A stretch of DNA of 64,000 bases from Typhlomys cinereus. Lineage: Eukaryota; Chordata; Mammalia; Rodentia; Platacanthomyidae. Numbering within the stretch: the stretch's first letter is position 1; every line of letters starts with the position of its first letter. The translations under genes were made by a program, and so were the position numbers. The notes under the pieces were generated by a model. The model saw only the letters and a program-made list of their open reading frames with translations, was not told the DNA's origin and searched no databases. The stretch lies in contig JALPQD010000242.1 of assembly GCA_023101885.1 (NCBI GenBank), positions 682,001-746,000 on the forward strand, read 5' to 3'. Positions 38,239 through 48,480 of the stretch are shown one piece after another.

Positions 38239-38877
38239 TTGACCATGCAAGTAAATTTAAAAGATGAATACTGTCTTCATAAGACGTTAGAGCCCCAAAG
38301 CAACATAGAAATGAACAGCTGGTTGGCAGAATTTTCCAAGGTATGGGCTGAAATTGAAAGCATGGGATTGGCTATCCACCGACCCCCTATATTTGTGGAG
38401 CTCAAACCAAGATCAGATCCAGTAAGAGTCCAGTACCCAGAAGCTAGAGCAGGGATGACTCCTCACATCCATAGACTCCTAGACTCGGGGATAATGAAAA
38501 CATGCCTGTCAGCCTGGAACACACCTCTATTGCCAGTGAAGAAACCAAATTCAAATGACTTCAGGCCAGTACAGGACTTGAAAGAGGTTAACAAAAGAGT
38601 TATGGATATTCATCCAACAGTGCTCAATCCTTACACCCTATTGAGTACCCTCCCTGCAGCATGCAGCTGGTATACAGTCTTGGACTTAAAGGATGCCTTC
38701 TTCAGTCTTCCTCTGTCCCAAAGCAGCCAGGACATCTTTGCTTTTGAATGGTCTGACCGAGAAAAAGACATCAATGGACAACTGACCAGGACGAGACTCC
38801 CACAAGGGTTCAAGAGCTCCCTGACTGTTTGATGAGGCTCTCCATGAAGACTTGGGTGAGTTCCAAACCCAACACCC
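38239..38877 (+). pseudogene. pol: Reverse transcriptase, N-terminal part (interrupted)
   Basis: One open frame of ~197 codons. It shows the gammaretroviral RT fingers and palm: [20 protein letters not shown] around residue 110, the first catalytic aspartate in [14 protein letters not shown] (~residue 150) and LPQGFKSS (~residue 190). A stop follows at 38830-38832, caused by a small frameshift. Coding homology continues to 38877, where the inner provirus sits. The other half is at 47908. RT copies viral RNA in the capsid; this copy is dead. Confidence 0.9.
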
Positions 38878-39264
38878 TGTTAGAAGCCAGAGTCACTAAA
38901 GGGCCAAAAGGAACTCATAAAACTTGTTTGACATGTGCCCCCGGGACCCAGCATACCAGGACATTCCAGAAGAGCCGTAAAAACGCTCTGGATCCAGATA
39001 ACCGATATTGCAAATGCCAGATGCCAGGTGACTAATATCGCGACTGTTAAACGTCACAATTACCAGGCGCCTCCACCGATGCTTATCTCTTTTCCCTTGC
39101 CCTTCTTCCCCCTCCAGCCTGAGCATATAAGCTGTACCCTAACCCTAAATAAATGAGACCTTGACAAGTCTTTGCTTGGTCTCCCTCTTTCTTTCTCGCC
39201 CATCGTTCCCTGCAGGCTCGATCCTCCTCGGACCCACGAATAACCAGTCCTGCTGGACAGGACA
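38878..39264 (+). repeat. 5' LTR of inner provirus
   Basis: TG...CA, 387 bp. CATATAAG TATA-like element at 39124-39131 and AATAAA at 39148-39153. It is nearly identical to the 3' LTR apart from point changes and one 23-bp block present only in the 3' copy. The high LTR similarity implies a fairly recent insertion compared with the surrounding elements. Confidence 0.92.
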
Positions 39265-39266
39265 AG

Positions 39267-39284
39267 TGGCACCCAAATGTGGGA
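39267..39284 (+). other. Primer-binding site, tRNA-Lys1,2-like
   Basis: TGGCACCCAAATGTGGGA, two bases after the LTR. It resembles the tRNA-Lys1,2 site used by type-D simian viruses, with a few transitions. The 32.6-kb fragment instead carries a Lys3-like site. Confidence 0.78.
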
Positions 39285-39430
39285 CTCGTGGCACGGACCT
39301 CGAGTCAGACAAAGACCCAGCTGCGCGGATCAGATGCTCGTAGAGGAGATTGCCCTTGTCACGCATGAGGGAAAGTCATCTCTGGCACTCATAGAGGAGA
39401 TTGCCCTTGGCGCTCACTAGGGAAAGCCAT

Positions 39431-39441
39431 CTCCGGTAAGT
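39431..39441 (+). other. Probable major splice donor
   Basis: CTCCG|GTAAGT in the leader, 35 bp before the gag ATG. It would pair with the acceptor-like TTTGTGTCCACAG at 45061-45073 just before env. Confidence 0.6.
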
Positions 39442-39470
39442 GATTCATCTTCATCTCATTATTTTCAGCG

Positions 39471-39785
39471 ATGGGCCAAAATGTTTCTAAAGAGGCTGTC
39501 TTTATTAAGGATATTAAGTCCTCTCTCAGAGAAAGGGGAGTTAGAGTTAAAAGAAAAGATTTAGTAGGATTTTTTTCTTTCATTTCTGAAGCTTGTCCTT
39601 GGATTGTTATTATGGGTCCGGAGATTCACCCCCGGACTTGGACTAAAGTAGGTCATGATTTAAACCGGCTTCTTTTGGAACAAGGGTCTGAGGCGGTTCC
39701 CATTCAATCTTTTAGTTACTGGAACTTAATCAATGATATAATTCAGGAATTTAATGGCAGTGCACAGCGGTGGCGCTGGCTGTAG
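39471..39785 (+). pseudogene. gag: gag matrix N-terminus of inner provirus
   Basis: ATG at 39471 opens a 104-codon frame starting MGQNVSKEAVFIKDIKSSL. It has the Met-Gly myristoylation signal, a basic helix (RERGVRVKRKDLV) and the matrix fold segment through [14 protein letters not shown], typical of betaretroviral matrix. Retroviral homology ends near residue 95 (about 39755); the remaining residues come from unrelated DNA. Matrix targets Gag to the plasma membrane. The rest of gag is 2.3 kb away at 42080 and repeats part of this same matrix segment. Confidence 0.85.
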
Positions 39786-42075
39786 TGCACATGCGCAAAA
39801 CAAAATGTTTGGGGGCGAAGCGGTCCAATCGTCCCAGCATGGAAAAAAGTTTGTGGGCAGAGTTGCTGGCTTTGAAGGCTAGGGAGAGATCCTGGCGTGT
39901 GGAAAAATGGCTGCTGGGAGACAAAATGCCTCATGGTTCTCTTCATAGAGGAGGAGGAGGATGGAAACGGTTAACAAAAAAAAAACAAAACAAAACAAAA
40001 CAAAAAAAACCGCTTCCTATGCATCTTCACAGAAACCTGTCCCGGGGCAGGCTAGAGTGGGGAGCTCAGGGGGGGCTGACATACAAAGTTACTTTTAAAA
40101 GGTTCTAACTTGTTTGGCTATTTGAATTCTCTATGAATATGTGTACTTTATGTTTCATAACACACACAAAAAAGTGGCCACTTTAGGTTATTGCGCGCTT
40201 GTAATCACATTTTTGGTTTTGACTTTGTTCATTATTTGGCATGCCCAATTTAAATGCACGTGCACACTTAAAAATTACCATCAAAAGGCCTGAGTATGTA
40301 CTGATTAAAATATCTTTTTATGAAGCTTCACAAAGAAATAATGTGTTTTTACCTAAGAAAATTTGTTTTCACATGTGTAATGTTAACGTATTTAACAGCC
40401 AAAAAATAAAACTGGTTTCTAAGAGCTCCCTTTCTTGTGAAAAAATCTGGTTCCTAATTCCAAGTATTCTCCTATGTTCTGTTATAATCTTACAAATTTA
40501 ATTCAAGTACAGTGATTTTTAAGACGGGGTCTGCTGTTAATGACTTTATTAAAGAACTTTTCTTACAGGATATCTAATATTAAAACAACAAAAAAATCAA
40601 AAAAGATAAAAAAGGTATAAATAAATAAGGTATGGTACTTAAATGCATAAAAGGTTTTTAAATAAGGTTTATAAGATAAAAAATCTCGCTTAAAAAATTA
40701 AATGTGTACAGTAGTTTTGAGTTGTTTGATTAAAAAGATGTTAAAGTGTGCTATAAAGGTTTATGAAATTTTGGGTTTATAAACAGATTAAGAAATAGAG
40801 ATGGTAAAAAAAAAAGTTATACATTGTGCTTCTTTTCTGCTATAGAGGACATTGAGCCTCGGAGGTTAGAGATTAAGATTAAGCTTAAGTGAAGTATCCC
40901 AGACCCAGAAAATTAAGCGCCGTATGTAGTCCCTAATAGGTGGCTCCTAGTACCAAACCCAACCAGCCCACCTAGAGACAGGAATTCCAAGGATTATGAA
41001 CAGGAGGGATGGGGTAGGAGGGCCACACCAGAAAGAAGGAGAGAAGGGACCATGTTACAGCAGGGAAAATAGGCCTCCACCAAATAAGTAATGAGACATC
41101 TGATTAAGTTCACAGACTTTTGTTCCTGATCATTTACTACTGAGGGGGAGTGATCTCACCAGAAGAGGAGGGTATATAGTCTGGCAGATAAAAAGTAACA
41201 ATTTTGCAAATGGGTGATAGACCCCTCCCTCACTGTGGTTTCCCACTTTTATTACATCTACCTTTGAATGTGCTTTTATCACAAGACTCTAACAGCTTTT
41301 TGTCTCTGGCCAGGGGGTAACATACAATGCCTACCAGGATGGAGTGAAGGGCATTGCAGGAGCAGCAAAACTGCAAAAGAAAATCAACAAACCACAATCC
41401 AGAACTTCAGAGACTCTATATCAACCACCTAGAACTAGGCCAGCTTAGTCTCTCCCCATCTTGAAGCTCAGGGAAATTTGCGGAAGAGGGGGCGGTAAGA
41501 GTGTAAGAGCATAAGGATGGGAGGAGCAATGATATGTAAGATACTCTATACTAGTTAGGGCTGAAGCAATCATAATTGGACTTTGCATGCCCTGCGCATT
41601 GTCCAACACACTGTTGACCTCACAAAGTCTAGCATCTGCTAAAGGCACCAAGATCCTTGGAGGCAAAGGATTGGCAGCCACAGCAGTGTTCCTATACCTA
41701 AGGGGAACACGGGAAAGGGTTCGGCAAAGGCCACTGGGTCCTTGTACGTCATCGGAGAGGAGGGCCCAGAGGAAAATCAGTCATGCACAAGAAAGGACTC
41801 TCTGGGAATTGGGGTGGGAGGCACTGGGGGAAGGGGAGGGAGAGAGTTGGGGAGGGGGAGCAGGGGGTACGGGGGGAGGAGAGGGAGGGAGGGAACTGGT
41901 GTACCTAATAAGTTTGTATGAGCTGAAATTAAAAAAAAAAAGCTTCACGTATTTAAATGTATTTTAATTGTCTGTTTTGATTAAGCAGGAATTTGGTTAC
42001 TCATAAAATCCCAACTTCTCAAGGGCAGCAGGAAGCTTATTCTGGGGTCATGAGTAAATACTGGAGAGGTCTGAG
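39760..42075. other. Unidentified ~2.3-kb segment between the two gag parts
   Basis: No retroviral homology is seen. Components: a GC-rich start with ATGGCTGC-like motifs (39760-39960); an A-rich CAAAA repeat (39968-40008); AT-rich DNA (40100-40860); mixed DNA (40860-41800); a G-rich polypurine run (41805-41900); and a short poly-A (41929-41941). The G-rich run followed by poly-A recalls a rodent L1 3' end, but I cannot identify L1 coding sequence. ORFs here (for example 39770-40108 and 41587-41967) have no recognisable domain. Confidence 0.5.
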
Positions 42076-43870
42076 AACATTGGCTTAGAGTTGGAAATTG
42101 TTTACAGGATTACTATAGGACCTTTGGCCCTGAAAAGGTTCCGGTCCAAACCTTCGCGTATTAAAATCTTATTAATGATATTATACAGGTTTATACTAGA
42201 TCTCCTGATATTCAAAAGGTTATTTTAGAGGGAGAAAAAGTTTTACAATGTTGCTCCAGGCCCCCTTCGGCTTGCGAGTCAGTTGCTACTGATATGCCCG
42301 CTCCTCCTTCAGATCCCCCTCCCTCGGACAATTCCCCTCACTTAGAGTCCCCTCCCAGCTGTCTCTACCCATCGTTAGACATTCCAGAGATCCTTAACCC
42401 AGTCTCTGATGATAATGCCCTACCCCTGATGAGAAAACTTCCTCAGACAATGAGGCTACTAACTGTAAAACACCCAACTGCCATCCTCAAAAAACCTTCC
42501 ATTCTTACCCACCCCCCTATGCTTCAGCTCCTCTCTTTTGCACCCCTGTTCTTCCTTCAGACAACTCCTTAGATCTTATCACTCAAACCAAAGCTGAGCT
42601 CTCTCAGCAATCAGCCTCCTTAAAACAACTCTTCCAACAAAAGAGGGAACATCTCACTCTGATAAAAGAGCTTAGTGCCCTAGATTTAGAATTAATTCAA
42701 ACTTCTCAGTCTCCCCCTATAAGTTCAAACCCTAAAAAACGCCAGACAGCCTCTAAAAGCCTTCAACTTTTCCCAGTCACCTGGAATAAAATTTCCACAA
42801 ATTCCCAAGAACCTTCCTCTTTCCAAGGGGAAGAAATCACTGAGACTGGGGATAAATCTCATAATCAGAGAGATGGAGAAAGTCCCTCGGAGGAATCAGA
42901 CTCTGAGGACACCCCACAGGTGGTCCAGAATCAACAATACCACCACCTAAGTTTAAAACATTTAAAAGACTTGAAAGCGGCAATTTCTAATTACGGCCCT
43001 ATAGCGCCATTTACGGTAGCTTTACTAGAAAACCTGAGTGAGCGCTGGCTTGTCCCAAATGACTGGCATCATCTGGCCCATGCCTGTCTAGCTGACGGTG
43101 ATTTTGTTCTTTGGAGAACTGAGTTTGCAGAAAATTGCAGAGAGATTGCCCAGCATAATTCTCAAACACCTAACACTAAAAACTGGACCAGAGATAGACT
43201 TATGGGGTGCCCTCCATATGAAACTAACGAAATTCAAACACGTTTCCCTCCTGGCCTCCTGTCTCAGATTCAAAATGCAGGTCTCAAGGCATGGAAACGG
43301 CTTCCCCCTAAAGAGTCCGCTACCACCTCCTTGGCTAAACTTCATCAGGGACCCGATAAGCCTTATAGTAAGTTCATCAGCCGCCTTGGCTGAGCGGCTA
43401 TTCAGTGGGGGCGAAAGCGAGAGTGCTTTTGTAAAACACTTAGCATTTGAAAACGCCAATCCTGCTTGTCAGGATGCTATCCACCCTCACCGCTCCTGTG
43501 ACATCTCTGACTATATAAAACTGTGTTCAGGCATTGGCTCGGCTCATGCTATGGGCATTGCCATAGGAGTTGCCTTAAAAGATTTTACCAAAGACAAAAA
43601 TTGCTTTAATTGTAAACCTGGTCATTTTTTCAAAAACTCTATGGCGCCTACGGCCTCCCACCCACCGCCTACAACACCCTGCCCTCGATGCGAAAGAGGA
43701 AAACACTGGGCCTGTCGCTTTCCAAATGGGTTTGGAAACCCATTACCACCAAAAAAAACTTCCAGAGGGGCCAGCCCCTTGCCCCAGCTCAGACAACTCA
43801 GGGACTCAACCGCAGAGCTATCAGGTTCGTCCCTCAAACCAAAACATCCCAGCCAATAAAATTTCCGCTT
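42076..43870 (+). pseudogene. gag: gag of inner provirus, matrix to nucleocapsid
   Basis: It begins inside matrix ([18 protein letters not shown] in one frame, out of phase). Then a proline/serine-rich region (42294-42572) and the capsid start in frame 42920-43393, with [39 protein letters not shown] and WTRDRLMGCPPYE. A frameshift near 43393 leads to the capsid end. Two nucleocapsid zinc knuckles are visible: 43602-43640, where the last cysteine of CX2CX4HX4C is replaced, and 43680-43715, which is shortened by two residues. Both would bind zinc poorly or not at all. It shares close sequence with the 33219-34540 gag. Confidence 0.82.
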
Positions 43871-43879
43871 CACAGAACA

Positions 43880-44100
43880 ACCTCAAACAACACAGGATTG
43901 GACTTCAGTCCCTCCACCGACTTAATATTAACCCCTGATATGGGAGTTCAAGTCCTACTCACGGGCATATATGGCCCTTTACCCATTCTACCCTAAAAGG
44001 CCTCCATGTTTATCCAGGTATTATAGATTCTAATTATACAGGTTAAATAAAAATCCTTGCCTACTCTAACAATGGACCCCTATGTCAGGGAAACGACTTT
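43880..44100 (+). pseudogene. pro: dUTPase remnant (pro region)
   Basis: One frame reads GLDFSPSTDLILTPDMGVQV then TGIYGPLP (43899-43980). A second frame resumes with LKGLHVYPGIIDSNYTG and KILAYSNNG after a small deletion (43996-44080). These are the GLDL-type and GxxDxxYxG motifs of the dUTPase that betaretroviruses carry in their pro frame, which lowers dUTP during reverse transcription. A TAA falls within the second motif block (44044-44046). No protease DTG motif follows, because integrase begins almost at once. Confidence 0.78.
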
Positions 44101-45060
44101 GTTGACCAGGCCACACGACAACCTTCCTTGACTTCCTCCCTAACAGCACATTTACTACAGCGCTCACCCCTCTTCAAAAGGCACAACAGGCTCATAACCT
44201 CCATCATCTCAATTCCCGCACCCTTCGCTTTAGATACAAAATATCTAAAGAACAGGCCAGAGAAATTGTCCGTAATTGCAAAGCCTGCCTGTCTTTTCTC
44301 CCTGAACCCCATATGGGAGTTAATCCTAGGGGACTTGTTCCAGGCGAACTTTGGCAAATGGATGTCACCCATTTTAAAACATTCAGAAAAAACAAATATA
44401 TTCATGTCACCATTGACACCTTTAGCGGTTTTATTTATGCAACTCCCACAAACAGGAGAGGCCACAAAACATGTTATTAACCACCTTATAGCCTGTTTTT
44501 CAGTCATGAATTGTCCTAGAGTCATCAAAACTGATAATGGTCCTGGATACTCTAGTACTCAATTTAGAGCCTTCTGTGCTCAATTCAACATTAAACACAT
44601 CACGGGCATCCCATACAACCCCCAAGGCCAAGGCATAGTTGAAAGAGCCAATCAAACCTTAAAAAATATGCTCCAAAAATTACTGTCTAATGGGGGAATT
44701 CTTTACTCCCCCCTAAACCACAGAACCCTGCTAAACCATGCATTGTTTGTTCTAAATTTTCTTACCCTTGATGAACAACAACAATCTGCAGCTGACAGGC
44801 TCTGGCATCCCTCTACGGCTGATGACTATGCTCAGGCAATATGGAAAGACCCCATTGACAACAAATGGCACAGGCCTGATCCTGTGCTCATATGGGGAAA
44901 GGGCCATGCCTGTATATATAACAGACAGGCCAATAGCACTTGATGGCTTCCAGAATGCTTTATTAAACCTTATACCCCTAACAAGCCCCCTCAATTCTTC
45001 CAAAATCATCACAACGCCTATTAATCAATCCCAGGGTTGCACCTGAGAAGACTCTCTTCT
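44100..45060 (+). pseudogene. pol: Integrase of inner provirus (two frames)
   Basis: An N-terminal HHCC-like zinc domain (HNLHHLN at about 44192, NCKACLSF at about 44276) and the core start with the first catalytic Asp at 44361-44363 lie in one frame. The second Asp (44533-44535, in KTDNGPGY) and the catalytic Glu (44641-44643, in GIVERANQTLKN) lie in the 44128-44943 frame. The switch is near 44450-44470. All three DDE residues survive at codon level, but never in one continuous frame. A tryptophan-rich C-terminal domain (LWHPSTADDYA, then WGKGHACIYN) follows to ~44940. RT and RNase H that should precede it are deleted. Confidence 0.85.
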
Positions 45061-45078
45061 TTTGTGTCCACAGAAAAA

Positions 45079-47089
45079 ATGAACACCTATCTTCAGCCAC
45101 CTTGGACCCTGTTCGCCGTTCTACTTATCCTACCTGTTGGAGAATCTGGCCACTATCAACTATGGAACTATACATGGGTAATAATCAACCAAGCAGGTGA
45201 CGTAACTAGTTCCTATTCTCAGATTGCATCCTCCCCACCTTGGCCCAACCTTGAAGTAGATCTTTGCAAGTTAGCTTTAGGAGCTGACCCCTCCTGGGGA
45301 ACTCCAGACCACTACCTACCTCAACCAAAGCCCGTCAATACTCAAACCCGCTACAGTACGGTTCCTGGGTGTTATAACCTCTGGGCTCGGTCTTTTCTAA
45401 CCATGGCCCCCGTCTATGTCTGCCCAGGCACCCACCGAGATCGCTCCTGGAATACTCGGTGCGGTTATTCCACTGATTATTACTGTGCTTCCTGGTCCTG
45501 TGAAACCACTGGAGATACTTATTGGAATCCTAGTTCCTCTTGGGACTATATAACTGTTAAAAGAAAAAACCCTTCTCCACACAAATTAAATTCCGGACCA
45601 GTTCTTGCTAACTATGCTTGTCAACGATGGTGTAACACCCTCCTCATTACCTTCACCCCCTCTGGCAAAAAACAATTCTGGACTGACCGAGGATTCGAAT
45701 GGGGCCTCCATCTATATATTTCTGGCAGAAACCCTGGCCTAACCTTTAGAATCAAACTATTACAAAAGCTCCCTAATCAACACAAGGCATCCATTGGACC
45801 AAATGCCCAACTACACCAACACCCCCCACGAACTCCACCCAATAGATACACCCCTACTCCCAACACCCCTTCTCTTACGCATTCCTATTTCCAACCTACC
45901 ATTCCTAATGGTCCTATGTCTTCCACAAACCTCATCCTGTCTGTTCTTAATGCTTTGGCCGTTACCTTAATGCATCACAATGATTCCACTTATAAAGAAT
46001 GTTGGATGTGCCTCTCAGCAAACCCTCCTTTTTATGAAGGAATAGCCTTTTTTGGCGATCTCACTTATACAAATGATAGCAACCAATTATCCTGGGACAT
46101 TGTCGAGCTCACTGTCACTGATGTCTCTGGAATAGGAACCTGTCTCCTGGGCAAAAATATGATTCCCCCCCGTTCAATTAACAGACATATGTAATGACAC
46201 CTTGGTTGTCAATTCTCAGTTTATGTACTTACAAGCCCCTGCTCATAGTTACTTGACCTGCTCTACAGGCTTAACCACTTATGTTGAGACTTCCAAATTT
46301 CTACAGGTACGTGACTATTGTGTGTTGGTGCGACTGTTTCCCAAACTCACCATTTATGACCCTAACGAGTTCCTTACATTCTGGCAAAGGGGTACAGACC
46401 CCCATTCTCGCCATAAGAGAGAGCTTATATCTGCTGTAACTCTAGCTGTCCTTATCGGTCTTGGCCTTACTGGAGCAGGCACTGGTATAGCATCCCTCGC
46501 TACCTCCCAACATCAATATAACCAACTTAGCATGGCCATTAATAATGACATTAGAGAAATAAGAGATAGTCTCTGAAATCTCAAAGACTCACTGGCATCC
46601 CTTTCTGAAGTAGTTTTACAAAATCCAAGAGGATTAGATCTAGTATTCCTTCAACAAGGAGGCCTCTGTGCAGCGTTAAAAGAACAATGCTGTGTCTATA
46701 TAGACAGAACCAGTCTTATAGAAGATAGTTTACAAAAAATCACTGAGAGCCTAGAAAAAAGAAAAAGAGAAAGAGAAAAACAAGAATCTTGGTATCAAAA
46801 TTGGTTTTCCACCTCCCCTTGGCTATCTACCTTCCTCCCTAGTATTTTAGGACCTCTTATTGGATTACTTTTGCTTCTTTCTTTCGGCCCATGGGCTTTC
46901 CAAAAATTAACTCATTTTATAAAATCTCAAGTTGACTCTTCCCTCTCTCCACCCTCCATTACGGTCCAATATCACTGGGTCTGTACAGAAAATACTGATG
47001 ACAATGAAACATCCCTAGATATAAGTACCGAGAGGCTTAATTTCTCTGCCCTTACTACTGATAAAACCTCATGGTGGAAATGTTATTAA
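45079..47089 (+). pseudogene. env: env of inner provirus, gamma/type-D style, two lesions
   Basis: ATG at 45079, six bases after a splice-acceptor-like TTTGTGTCCACAG. A signal peptide (~residues 10-23, hydrophobic) leads to a surface subunit with the disulfide-exchange motif CWMC at 46000-46011, typical of gamma/type-D Env. A frameshift in the C7 run at 46165-46171 ends that frame at 46194. The next frame holds the furin-type site RHKR (46409-46420), a hydrophobic fusion peptide, an in-frame TGA at 46574-46576, then the immunosuppressive-type helix (46616-46666) with CX6CC (46667-46693), a membrane span (~46845-46890) and a tail ending with TAA at 47087-47089. Env would mediate receptor binding and fusion; this one is inactivated. 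Confidence 0.92.
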
Positions 47090-47477
47090 CCACTCTTTTC
47101 TTGAGATTACTTCATAATATAGGTCCTGCCCGCCGCCTCTTCGACACACTGGTCCTGTCGACAGTCATCAGTAGCTTCGACCCCACATGTGACCTCTGAG
47201 ACCTTGTCTAGCTACAGCTATATCACCCTTGGGCCTTTAAGAGGAGGTTTTTGAGGTTGCCGCTCTAAAGATGGGCAACTTCCTCAGCTCCTAGACCAAC
47301 CTAAGACAGGGACTCTGGGGGTGACAGAGCCACCCCATGATGGGTGAGGCTAGGAGCAGTGAGGTCAGACCTAAGACAGGAACGGCCACGAAAATGGCTC
47401 CGGGACACACAGACGTTATTCTTCCCAAGCCTGCCTCGGACCAATAGCTGTCTAGCTGCCCCCCACCTTTACTATAT

Positions 47478-47489
47478 AGAAAAGGGGGA
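47478..47489 (+). other. Polypurine tract
   Basis: AGAAAAGGGGGA directly before the 3' LTR, the usual plus-strand priming site of retroviruses. Confidence 0.8.
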
Positions 47490-47491
47490 TA

Positions 47492-47901
47492 TGTTAGAGG
47501 CCAGAGTCACTAAAGGGCCAAAAGGAATTCATAAAACTTGTTTGACATGTGCCCCTGGGACCCAGCGTACCAGGACATTCCAGAAGAGCCGTAAAAACGC
47601 TCCAGATCCAGATAACCGATATCGCAACTGCCAGATGCCAGGTGACTAATATCGCGACTGTTAAACGTCACAATTACCAGACGCCTCTACCGATGCTTAC
47701 CAGGCGCCTCCACCGATGCTTATCTCTTTTCCCTTGCCCCTCTTCCCCCTCCAGCCTGAGCATATAAGCTGTACCCTAACCCTAAATAAACGAGACCTTG
47801 ACAACTCTTTGCTTGGTCTCCCTCTTTCTTTCTCGCCCATCGTTCCCTGCAGGCTCGATCCTCCTCGGACCCATGAATAACTGGTCCTGCTGGACAGGAC
47901 A
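47492..47901 (+). repeat. 3' LTR of inner provirus
   Basis: TG...CA, 410 bp, the pair of 38878-39264. It is longer by a 23-bp tandem duplication near 47680-47722 (two successive 'cgcctc.accgatgctta' blocks). TATA-like and AATAAA elements are as in the 5' copy. The text then returns to RT of the outer provirus after the duplicated ACACCC. Confidence 0.92.
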
Positions 47902-47907
47902 ACACCC

Positions 47908-48480
47908 CAGGCTCACTCTTTTACAGTACATGGACGGCTTGCTTATTGCTGCCAAAACCGAAGAGGCCTGCTTGGCAGGGACAAAGGATTTGCTACAAGC
48001 CCTCGGTGACCTAGAATATTGGGTCTCAGCCAAGAAGGTGCAAATATGCAAACCAGAGGTCCAATACCTGGGGTACATACTGCGGGAAGGTAAGAGATAG
48101 CTCTCACCAGCCTGGAAAGAGACTATCCTGCAGATACCCACACCTAAGATCAGAAAGAAAGTTTGTGAGTTTCTAGGTTCAGCAGGGTTCTTCAGACTAT
48201 GGATCCCTGGGTTTGCAGAAATGGCCAGGCCCCTATATGAAGCCATGAAAGAAGGGACTAATTTTCATGGACTGAGACTCAAGACCAGGCCTTTCAGAAC
48301 CTATAGAAGGCCTTACTGTCTGCCCCAGCTCTTGGCCTCTCAGACACCATGAAGCCATTTCAACTGTCTGTAGATGAGGCTAAAGGAGTGGCTAAAGGGG
48401 TACTGTCTCAGAAACTGGGGCCATGGTGGAGACCTGTGGCCTATTTGTCAAAGAAACTGGACCTAATTGCTGAGGGATGA
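47908..48480 (+). pseudogene. pol: Reverse transcriptase, C-terminal part (interrupted)
   Basis: Continuation of the RT cut at 38877. The catalytic palm motif is YMDG at 47927-47938 instead of Y-V/M-DD, so the last catalytic aspartate is replaced by glycine. Then come the thumb and connection ([27 protein letters not shown], 48003-48090), a stop at 48098-48100, and a further frame with the GFCGYCR-like connection degraded to a [18 protein letters not shown] stretch (~48185-48230). The apparent ORF that runs from the LTR into this region is an artefact of the insertion. Confidence 0.85.

Larger units (their letters stand above)
38878..47901 (+). mobile_element. Betaretrovirus-like (type-D style) provirus inserted in RT
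   Basis: Paired LTRs (38878-39264 and 47492-47901) are flanked by the identical 6-bp ACACCC at 38872-38877 and 47902-47907. Six bases is the usual duplication for betaretroviruses. Order: LTR, tRNA-Lys1,2-like primer site, splice donor, matrix start, ~2.3 kb of foreign-looking DNA, gag again, partial dUTPase, integrase, env, purine tract, LTR. Protease, RT and RNase H are absent. Beta-type gag and pol with a gamma/type-D env resemble the simian type-D layout. It is younger than its host provirus but defective throughout. Confidence 0.92.

Noticed and set aside
41587..41967. A 126-codon ORF ending in a glycine/glutamate-rich tail
   Set aside because: The tail is a translation of the G-rich purine run. 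No recognisable domain, and no sign of a conserved start.
47798..48100. A 100-codon ORF joining LTR sequence to RT
   Set aside because: It is created by the insertion: the first part is LTR and the second is the interrupted RT of the outer provirus. It is not a designed fusion.
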